Origin: Heterobilharzia americana
Lineage: Eukaryota; Platyhelminthes; Trematoda; Strigeidida; Schistosomatidae
DNA: 64,000 nt
Direction of reading: 5' to 3'
NCBI GenBank assembly: GCA_944470555.2
Contig: OX104127.1
Coordinates: 41,467,934 to 41,531,933, forward strand
Below, one piece after another: positions 54,590-64,000 of the stretch (position 1 is its first letter; the number at the start of each line of letters is the position of its first letter). The notes beneath the pieces were generated by a model, which worked only from the letters and a program-made list of their open reading frames with translations, ran no database searches and was not told the origin of the DNA. The position numbers were made by a program, and so were the translations under genes.

Positions 54590-56500
54590 GTAAAACACAA
54601 CTGTAACCTGCCTTCATTGTCTCTGTCCACTCTCCTGTCTTCACTTTCTGATGCCAACACCAAGCCCATTACAGATTCCTTAACTTCACGCTTTGCAATC
54701 GCTGCAAACAACCTTAGCCAGCAAAACGCTTTTCATAGCTTCCCAAAAAAGCACCACTAATTTAACATTGTAGCTGTCAACGTATAAATCCAACAAAAAA
54801 CTTGAGAACAAATTTCATGTACCAAAACCCTTGAATGTCGAGTCATGTTACTGAGACACGTTTTAGTTAACCACTTGACTTCACCTGGTTACTGGGGCGA
54901 ATCTACAAAACTCACTTCATAAACGTTTAACGATTCGGTGGTTAGTTTCTGTGACCTCTCCGATTCAGGTATTGCATTAAACTGTAGGGCAAAAGGTGCA
55001 CTCAACTGGATACCAGTCAAAAGCCTTTTGTGCACTGTCTAACTACATGGATCGGTAAGCACTGAAAAAGATGGTAACACTCGTCGATGATTATTCAGTT
55101 TCCGCCTATGTACCCACTGACTTCACTTTGGATGATACAGGGAATGAGTTCTATCACAAGCTGTCAATTTTGTTACATGCAGCAAAAAGTTCAGATATAG
55201 TGATGTTGGTGGACAACTTCAGCGCTGAAGAAAAGCTGAGACAAAGGGAAAGACATCCGGGGCTTATCTATAGTATTCCATATAGCACGTATCCATGGCT
55301 AGAGATTCCAGAGTTCTGGTGAGCGACGCTTGCTGTCCATTTTGTCATAGGCCTAAGGAGGTCCACTAGGGATTTGGTAGCCTGATCTTAGGAGACTAGA
55401 AATGGTATTTTTCTAATTTGGATCAATGGCAATAGTCCCAATGTGAGACTTTGGGGAGACGGTAAGGGGTTGATGTGGGCACTAGGAAGGAAAGACAACG
55501 AAGTAAACGGTCAAGAGGTTGGTTACAACTAGTTGGGTTTTTGTATATAGATAGAAGTGGTCCCACGTTTCCACTTCATGGGCTACGTTCACCATGGAAG
55601 TTGTTTCCGTAAGATACCTGAGCTGAGGAGAAATCAGCTTGACGCTAATCTTACAGAATTTTTAGGAGGTCAGATTTAAATTTGTGTTGTATACGGGCTA
55701 TAAAAACTAACAGAAGACTGCAAGGTGAATAAAAGTATGCTAATTTTAGGATCAACTATTTCTAAGCCTTCCTTCGGATAAAAAACGAATATCATCATGG
55801 AATGTTGATTATCTGTGAGGAACACCCTACTACTGTCATACCCTGTCCAGCCAACTGTATGACTTTATCCGCAAACTTGCATCCCAGCGTAAACTATGAC
55901 GGCACACATATATGTATACATTATTTGTTGCTCAATAATGAAGTGTAGAACATAATAACAGAAATATGATAATCACTTGTTTCTGGTCAGTGCTAACTTA
56001 AAACAAGGAAATATGGTTTCACTTAGCGTCTTCCGATATCAGACCGGCAATGGGCACATCACATTGGTGTAAGTCATAGTTGGAGAATAATGATGGAGGA
56101 CTGTCGCTGTTTTGGAGAACCTGTTTGAACTTCCACTACACTTTAGTTCGGGACCATGTTTATTCGTACCATGAGCAGAAATATGACCACCTTTGGTATG
56201 CGTTTCGCCCCTGTCAGATGATGCTTGTAGACTGGAATTTATGAACACCTACTTTAGGGGCAGAGTGAAGTAATGGAAGTCACATCAACCTGAATAGGTT
56301 GGTTGCTGACAAAATCTCAGCTCGGATACAACAGGCTTATTTGACACTTGCCAACTTATGTCATTTCCGGCACCGCAGAGATATCGGACTGTCTATCAGA
56401 AAGTGAGAATACCGTACAACAGCTCACTTTGTCCTGTTTTACGGCTGAGACATGATCCCTTAAAGTAGATTTATGACCGCGAGTGTCCTCATGTTATTAT
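54590..56500 (+). mobile_element. Type B copy, endonuclease plus C-terminal RT, middle deleted
   Basis: A 5' leader (54600-54760) is followed by AP-endonuclease remnants: YVPTDFTLDDTGNEFYHKLSILLHAAKSSDIVMLVDNFSAEE (55110-55235, GDFN changed to VDNFS), and an RYQTGNGHITL-like stretch near 56030. At about 56290 it jumps to NRLVADKISARIQQAYLTLANLCHFRHRRDIGLSIRK (56300-56400) of the C-terminal region. The RT core is gone. Confidence 0.7.
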
Positions 56501-57349
56501 TCACACATCGTGGAGTCATTCACTGTGTGTGCAACATCGAGGTTAGTTGTAAGATACTTGGAGTTTGATGATGACAGAGAGTATCAAAGATGGAAAAATA
56601 GCTTATCAACATAGTCATTGCGGATGTTGTGCTAAAAGAGGAAAACAAAGTTCCCAAGGTAGGCATAGGTTTGCAACCACCTGTACCGACGACCTAAAAG
56701 AAGTAGGAAGTCTGCTGATAAACCTACTGAAATTACCATAGCAGATAAATTAGGCTAAGATGGTGCTTCTGGAGACCCGAGAGCATTCCAGTTAAAAATA
56801 GACTACAATCTTTGAGAGGAAGAGGCTAATGAACAACCAATCATTGACGGGAAACATAAGCAGAGGTTACACTAAAGGCTGTAGGGACTGCATTTCAAGA
56901 TAAAGAACGTAATGTAATCTTTTGGGATGTCGAATAGTTATCATATTTTGATGTCTAGAAGATATGCGCATAATTACAGCCGAGTAGTAGTCCAACAGTC
57001 CAACAGTAGTCCAACACCTCCTTCCAGAACTTTCCTTAGAAGTACATATGAAGATTACAAAACTAGATAGGTGGAAACCAAAGTTGTCCGAAAACGTCTT
57101 TCAAAAGTTGTATCGGGAAATCATGAAGAACATAAGGTCATCTTTAAACATGCGTACAAGATTAAGGATAAGAGCATACTCATACGTCCTGACTAATCGC
57201 CTGAGAACAGGAATAAGGAGAAAAGCGGCTGTGATCGAAATGAAAGCTCACAACAATAAACGGGAAAAATTTCAGAATCTCAATTAGTGAAGTTTCGGCA
57301 TCTGATACTCCCGGGGTCAGTATTCGTAAGCCGGAAGTATGTATAAACA

Positions 57350-58885
57350 GCTTATTCTTCTGCTGCAATAATACATGTCGTCTCAGGAATAGAATATCAG
57401 AGTTGAAGGACTTGGCTTGAAAACAGATTTAGTAGCTATCACGTAAATGTGGTTAGCTGCGGATGTGGATATTTCTTTATTCATCCAAGGTTATAAGCTT
57501 ATTAGGAGGGACAGATTCAAGGTTCGTAAGGTTGGTGGCACAGTCATGAATATTCATGAGAACTTCTGGATCCGTTCGACCACTCATAAGGTGCACTGCA
57601 GTGGCATGAGTGAGGCTGTTAGTTGCGAAGTCAGGTTTAGGCAAGGTGGTGTGAAAATATAAGTAATTTAACGTAGTTAAATTGTAGTGCCAATTATTTT
57701 ATGCTAAACTATGTTAGGAAGTGGGGCACTAGCAATAGATGCGTGATTGTAGGAGACACCCATGTTAATTTACAAGAACTCACAATCAATGAGTTGAGCA
57801 GACATTGAGATAACAATCAACTTTTGACTCCTTTACGGTGAGCAGTCGTTCAGAGTGTAAAAGTGTCCTACAAGGTGAGTCAATGTACTAACTGTCAGTT
57901 TTGCACCTAGTTTTTATACATTAGTGTGAGAACGTAGCAGACCTAAAATAATTATCCCCACTGGCTAGGATTAACCGTATTGCTATGTTAAAGGTTACAA
58001 TGCAAGAATTGATTTCTCACTCGATTCTTCCTCACCCAAATGTTTGACGCGAAAATGTCAGCCGTTAGGGATCGTGTCACTTCAACTGGATGATCCCCTG
58101 ATGTGGTTCGTTCAGCAGAGAGTGCCTGGGTGAAAATTTACGAATATATTTGATGGTGTAACATAACCATCTATTCCTTGGTCTACTCAAGCACCTTCGC
58201 ATAGCGCACTTTGCGTCGGCAGGCAAACTCAAAAGTTATTGCAACGGAGAAAACGTTTACGGGATTTTATTCATAATAAAAGGTAGTGAAACTTTTAGGC
58301 TGGAATACTGTAAGGTTGCAAATCGATATAAATCTACCATTAATTTGCAGCGCATAGTTTACGAAAGGTCGTTAGTAGATGACTGTACTAAAAATTCTTC
58401 CTCTAAGACTAACGAGTAAGAGGATCCCTGTCTCAAAACCATATAGTGAAGAGAAAGATGTAGTGGGATCGAACGTAACGAAAGCAGATATACTGTCGAA
58501 CTATTTCAGTTTAGTAATTCTGATTACTAATACTGTTACTAATGTTCCACTAATGAAACTTATTGAAATCATCCCACTGCTCAGAAATCTTAAGCCTGGA
58601 AAATCACAGGGCTCAGATGGACTACAACCTAGGATTCTGCTGCTATTGGCTGGTACTGCTGAAACACTCTTACCTGCTTTTCAAAGTATCCTTATCTCAT
58701 GAGCGACTCTCTGAGGATTGGAAGGATGTTATAAATAGGTTCATGTTTAGGAGAGGCAATAAATAACGAGCCACCCACTACTGACCAGTAATTCTTACTA
58801 GTATCCTGGTTAAGATGATAGAGAATATAATAAGATATCGAAGGATTTCGAAAAAAACACAATCTGCTGACTGAAAAACCTGACC
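57350..58885 (+). mobile_element. CR1-like element, 5' part (EN and start of RT)
   Basis: In broken frames it reads RLRNRISELKDLA, then TDLVAIT, MWLAADVDISLFIQGYKLIRRDRFKVRKVGGTVMNIHENF (57447-57570; CR1-type endonuclease with the R-D and GG segment), then LKPGKSQGSDGLQPRILLLLAG (58590-58660) and HERLSEDWKDV (58700-58735) of the RT fingers, and KHNLLTEK (58855-58880). The remainder resumes at about 62620, so the element is split by a type B insertion. Schistosome SR1/Perere are the likely relatives. Confidence 0.75.
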
Positions 58886-59099
58886 GGTAGCTGCTAACCT
58901 GACGTGATGCTAAGGCTGGCTTGCCTCAATGATACAATGATCTATGCTAGTGGAACGCCCGTTCCCTCTAGGTCCTACCATACCAAGATCAGTTGGAAGG
59001 TGGTGAGACAAAAGCAGTTACTCCTACAGTGTAAATTACTACACTATAATAAAGGGTCAAATGATGAAATAGTACTGCTAGCAGGCTAGGGGTGTGATA

Positions 59100-62000
59100 A
59101 CAAAGAAATATTTCCCCGCGGGTGACCGGGAGTGCTATGCTGGTGCTACCCTCCATACGAGATGGGGTTAGAAACGATCGGCCCTAAAAATAGCACCCCT
59201 TCTCTACCCTGTGACATATCGGTGCAGGCAGCAGGGGGTTCATAGTTAGATTCAAGACGCGCAAACTAAAACTTCAAACTCCTAAAAAGGATGTGTGGCT
59301 AGACTCAAGCGGATCTCCCTTGGGCTTCACGGTCACGTACTAACCCTTACTCTTCCGGTAGTTCAAAATAACTAGCCTTCCTTCCAACTGCCCACACGCT
59401 TTTAGCAGTACATGAAACCTAACTGACCACAATTTACCCTCCTTACCCTTGTTTCCTCCCTTCCATTCACTTCTTGGTAATAATATCAAACCTGCTAAAA
59501 ATCCCTCAGCCTCTCATTCTGCAACCATTGCCAACGACTCAAGTCAGTAAAGAATCATTCCTAGTCTCATTAAACCATGCTATCAACTCCGCATTGGAGC
59601 TTTCAACATCCGAACTCTATGCCAAATCAGACAACAAGCATCGCCTGCCAAGACCCTGGAATCTCGAGCCTTGGAAGCATGCTGTGTTTCTAGAATACTT
59701 ATATAGGGTCCGACTATGGTCAATAAATTGACCCCACCTGACCAATGTGGTGAATCTTCGAAATCCACTTCATGAGGTTCCAGAGATTCAGTGGCTAGCT
59801 CTCAAGGTCTCGCTGGTGTAGGTATAGTATTAAGTTCTCGAGCAGAAAGTGGACTTCTTGACTGGATTACAGTCAACAGCCGTCTTTATACTGTCCTAAT
59901 GAATGGATCTGTAAGAACTAGGAGAGGTCGTGAGACTTGTCGATGTCTATTCATAATCTCAATCCACGTGCCCACCGACTATTGTTTGGATGACGCAAAG
60001 GAAGAATCCTATCAAAAGCTGTTAATTTTGCTGCAGAAAGCAAAACGTTCAGATGTAGTAATGATAGCAGGTGACTTCAACACTCATTCAAGTGAGAAAA
60101 CTGAGTCAGTCGAAAAGTATCTTGGAGGTATCTACGGGATCCCATGCCAACAAACCGACAACGGTGAATGCCTTTGGCAATTTTGTTTCGACAATCACTG
60201 GATTCTGACCAGCATTAACTTAAAGCATAAGGAGAGACTTTTATGTGGCGTTCACTAACATCGAACCGGCGATGGACACAGATCAATGGAAGATTGCTGC
60301 ACTTCTTCCTATTAAACGTTAGTACGAGAAAATTTGTCTCTTCCTTACTTACTGGTCGTAGAAAAAACGTACTCAATAAGCCTATGTGCTCGGTTGGAAG
60401 ATGAGAACTTCAAATACATACCTAGATAAGAGATAACTAAGCAGTCATTTGAACATGACAGCAACGTTCATCCTGAGGAAACTTGCCTTATATTCAATCC
60501 GCTATAAAAATAGCGATAGAGTTAGTAACTTACATCTTGAAGGTAGCAAAAACCAGTGGATTTCCGCAACGTCATCTGAACTAATTAGTGCTAGTGGACT
60601 TAACCCAACTGGCTCTTACCACAATAAGGGGCGAATGAATCTGGAACGTGAAACGACTAAGAATCTTTGCTATGCTGGCGAGCAGTAGTGGGTAGCGAAA
60701 ACGAAAGTGATGGAGAAGGCTACAGTATCGGATAAATATTAATGATTTAAGCTGTGAGAATGTTGGCAAGAAGAAGAATGGTCAGTGAGACCATCACCGA
60801 GAAAATGAGACCATGATGACCTTTCACGACAGGTCAGGACGTTGGGAAGAACATTTTGAATCCCAGTTCGAAGTGTCCAACTCAGTTTTCCAGCATCCAG
60901 CCAGCCCGAGCTGGACGTAGATGTCGGTCCTTCAATTCCCTTCGAAGTTAAGAAAGGAGTTTTGCACCTGAAATGATGCACAACAGCAGGATCTGGCGGT
61001 TTGCCACCTGAAGTTTCCAAAGAAAGAGGTAGGAACTTACTGAATAGAGTAACGGAGATACTGAGTAGCGTATGGCAATTAGAAGTAGTATCGTCAGACT
61101 GGTTCACTTCACTGATCATTGGAGTTTATAACGAGAAAGAAGTCTTCTTCTGACAATCATAAGGGAATCAGTTTGACTAACATCCGATCCAAGATCCTAG
61201 GTTCCATATTCATCTGACGCCCGACTGAAGCTTGCGGAAGCTAGGCAGCATTCAGGTCTGGATGAGGGTGAACCGATTATATTTTAATCCGTTGTCAGGT
61301 TATGGAACACAAGCATACTTACCGGCCAGTGGTCGACACCTACCATATTTCTTGACCTGAAGGTGGCTTCGACTCCGTCAACCGTGAGGTGTTGTGTTAG
61401 TGTCTGACTGCAAAGGGAGTACCAAGACAATATGTACCGCTAATCAAGTCTCTATTCAAACTCACACAGCTCTGTGAAGGCTTATGGAGAGTAGTCATCA
61501 AAATCGACGGTAACTAATGGCGTCTACCAGGGGTGTTCACTGTCATCGTCCTTATTTAATTTCGTTATAAATGTACTAATGTACACAACCTTAGGTACCT
61601 CTGACTTCACGAGGATTGACCTACTTCATGGTAAGCATCTGGTTTACTTGGAGTATGCAGGCAAAATTATTCTGTTAGGCGAAGATGGTGACAGGACCCA
61701 GGGTATTGAGCGCCTTGAACGGAAATATGTGTCTGTTTGGCGTGCGTTTCTCACCTGCCAAGTGTAAGATGATGCTATAGAACTAGTCTTCAACTACTAG
61801 CTTAAGGTTAGGGAGAGAAGTAGAATACGTGGATCAGCGCACTTAATTGAGGGCCGTATTAGCCCAAACAGCCTGGTTCCTGGAGAAATCGTATCTTGGA
61901 TACGAAAGGCCCGTTTGACATACGTAACCTTACGGCATCTGTGGCCCAACTGGTGAGATATCCGACTACCTATTAAAGGAGTATACTGCACTGCAGTCCA

Positions 62001-62620
62001 TTCTGTACTTTTATATAGCTGTGATAGCTGTTGAAAATAGAAGATATAAAGAGATTATAAGCTTTTGACCAGAGGTATCTTCGTAGCACTACTCGCATTT
62101 CGTAGAGTTACATGATCACTGTCAAGGTTACGTGAAGAGTACTAGGCGAGAAAGGGGTGGTTGACGAGGTTGTGAACCTTTATCACTTGGATATGCGGTG
62201 TGCACGCCGAACCACAGCCAGCATTGACGTGCATTGCTAGTAGAAATTGGATCGGGTTACAAGTCTCAGGGTGGCCAGAGCAAGACGTGGCACTAGTCAA
62301 ACAAGTCTCCGACTCTTGGTGTATAGTCCCTGGCTGCAGTCGACGAGATGGTAAGAATCAATGGTTGGAGAGGCTTGGTGACATAGTTGAAAACTGGTCA
62401 CGATGGCGCAGATGTATTCCTTTTTTGAAGTCTTCTAAGGCTTGAACATTTTCACTGACCTTTGTCGTAAAATTGTTTCTCTTCCCATACAGGTTTTTCT
62501 ACTTTAATATCAATCTTTTTCTGTCTATTTGTTCCTTGTGTGCCTCTGTGAAGTGTGGCAATATGAACCTATGCACTTGTGTGCAATGTTCTACGCTAGT
62601 TTTGTCTCTGTCTGACTGAC
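59100..62620 (+). mobile_element. Type B retrotransposon, nearly full length
   Basis: About 3.5 kb: a 5' leader (59100-59540); AP endonuclease starting at a GAFNIRTLCQ-like segment near 59600 and continuing SSQGLAGVGIVLSSRAESGLLDWITVNSRLYTVLMNGSVRTRRGRETCR, then VPTDYCLDDAKEESYQKLLILLQKAKRSDVVMIAGDFNTH (59791-60100, GDFN intact) and TDNGECLWQFCFDNHWIL; linker (60450-60900); RT fingers and palm (61000-61560); LEYAGKIILLGEDGDR (61645-61700) in place of YADD; C-terminal region; and a 3' end with gtggcaatatgaacctatgc at 62555. The endonuclease frame stays open for 155 codons; the RT is broken. Confidence 0.83.
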
Positions 62621-63840
62621 TGAGCTAGGTGCTCCTGTTTAGAAACATATTCCTGGCGAGGGAGGAATGATTAAAGACTAGGTGCAATAAATCCACTGTG
62701 AATTCGGTGTTTATTGACTTTAGTTAAGCTTTTGATAGTATCACATACAGGATTGACAAGGTTCCATAAATTCAATATCCATAATGGGTCTTAGTCCAGA
62801 TTAGGGGATATTTATACGAATGTAAAGTAAGAGTAGATGGAATATTGTTTAGGTGACTTGTTACCAATACTGTTCCGTAAGGAACCATCCTTGGAACACA
62901 TCCTCCTTCCTACCGTTAATGAAATACCAAAGATGCTAGAGTCAATCTCATGGCTTCAAGATAAGAAGAGTCATTGATGATGAGGAGGATTATGATAGGT
63001 CTGAACTGGTGGAATGAGCTAGATAATGGAGCCTGAAAATTGACAAGAGTAAAAAATCCGGTAATCCGCAGTGGGAGCGACTACTGTAGTGGATACCCTA
63101 TGAGTGGACGAATTCCTCAATTTTTCGAAAGTTAGGAGTCACGACTGAGAATTGCAATGCTTCAGCAGTTAAAGTGTTTCGAATACTTTGGTCGCTTCGT
63201 ATAATTTTCAAATACTTCGATGAAGTTATGTTTAGGATCCCATACTTCACTTATTCAAGGCTTCATTTAGAATACTGTATTCAGGAGGCTAGCTCATGCG
63301 TTAAAAATGAAGCTGGTTTGTTAGGATGGAGCCAAAAGGTAGCCACTAGACTAGCAACACGTTTTGCTCACCCTCTTTAAATCGCGGTTAGTAAGGCTAC
63401 ACGTTTAACGCTTACATTAGGGGGATAAAGTGATCTAATTTTAGCCTCTCACATCTTGAATGATGACGAGTAGTGATTTATCTGAATTTACACTTCTAGG
63501 ACTGATTAAATTCTAGGGTATCAAATAAGGTGGAAAAACGTAAGTCGAATAATCTTTACTTGGAGTATCCGTTATCCCAATAGAGTCGTAGCCAACTGAA
63601 ACTTGTTACCGGAACAGGTGGTAGCAGTTATTTTGATGATCATACTGGATCTCTAAAGAGCTAATTACTGGGAGGATTAATGCAATCTAACAGCCTATTA
63701 TACTTTCCATTGAAGATGGAAGTACGAGAGTTCCCGAAGTATTTCAACACCAGTACCTGCATTTGTGCGATACCGAGTTTAAACTATTAAACTGAGCAGA
63801 GGTACATAAAAAATTCTATTAGCTTTGTGTAATATTTGTG
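62621..63840 (+). mobile_element. CR1-like element, 3' part (RT palm and thumb)
   Basis: It continues the element interrupted at 58885: FLFRNIFLAREEWLKTRCNK-like, then VNSVFIDFS-AFDS (62645-62740), a PQGTILG-like motif near 62880, and RLHLEYCIQEASSCVKNEAGLLGWSQKVATRLATRF (63252-63368), the typical CR1 C-terminal segment. Stops and frame changes are frequent. Confidence 0.75.
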
Positions 63841-64000
63841 CATAACACGGACGAAACTTTTATCCGAATTCCAAAATTTTAGGCATTCAAAATCAGTCTA
63901 AAGAATATACAGAAAAAAGGAGTCTTTCACTTTTGAGAGCCAATATGGGCTTAAAAACTATATACACAGACAGAAACTTGAGTGCTGAAAACTCACAGAA

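Noticed and set aside
56190..56240. GAAAC-containing segment on the minus strand resembling a hammerhead
   Set aside because: CTGA and GAAAC are too close to allow stem II, and no cleavage-site stem follows.
1..64000. CRISPR arrays, operons or bacterial regulatory signals
   Set aside because: No evenly spaced short direct repeats; introns, SINEs and non-LTR elements show eukaryotic nuclear DNA.

Overview
The window looks like nuclear DNA of a parasitic flatworm, most probably a schistosome. It is AT-rich, has small exons in long introns, and is packed with degenerate non-LTR retrotransposons. It also carries a Penelope-like element and short repeats with schistosome-type hammerhead ribozymes. 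The species cannot be fixed from the sequence alone.

One host gene is clearly readable. It lies on the minus strand and runs from about 49762 down to about 14230. Its exons encode, in order, a BAH domain, an ELM2 domain, a SANT domain, a GATA-type zinc finger and a C-terminal RBBP4/7-binding-like segment. This is the architecture of metastasis-associated protein (MTA), the scaffold subunit of the NuRD chromatin-remodelling and deacetylase complex. Ten coding exons were joined by hand with consistent splice phases (about 765 residues), plus a candidate terminal exon that starts with the stop codon. The first coding exon (about ten residues) was not found.

Layout: 0-6 kb holds tRNA-headed, hammerhead-bearing SINE copies (two as inverted pairs), a Penelope-like element and an RTE-like 3' end. 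6.7-12.3 kb holds RTE-like ('type A') and other endonuclease/reverse-transcriptase ('type B') fragments. 14-50 kb is the MTA gene, with element copies in nearly every intron. 51-64 kb is layered retrotransposon debris: a type B copy, then a CR1-like element split by a nearly complete type B copy.

All retrotransposon copies seen are broken by stops or frameshifts, so MTA is the only gene here likely to make a protein. The most interesting structures are (i) tRNA-headed SINEs carrying hammerhead cores, including a palindrome with 176-bp arms; (ii) a near-identical inverted pair of about 0.8 kb flanking only the SANT exon of MTA, a layout that favours exon circularisation or skipping; and (iii) a run of symmetric phase-1 exons through the ELM2-SANT-zinc finger region.
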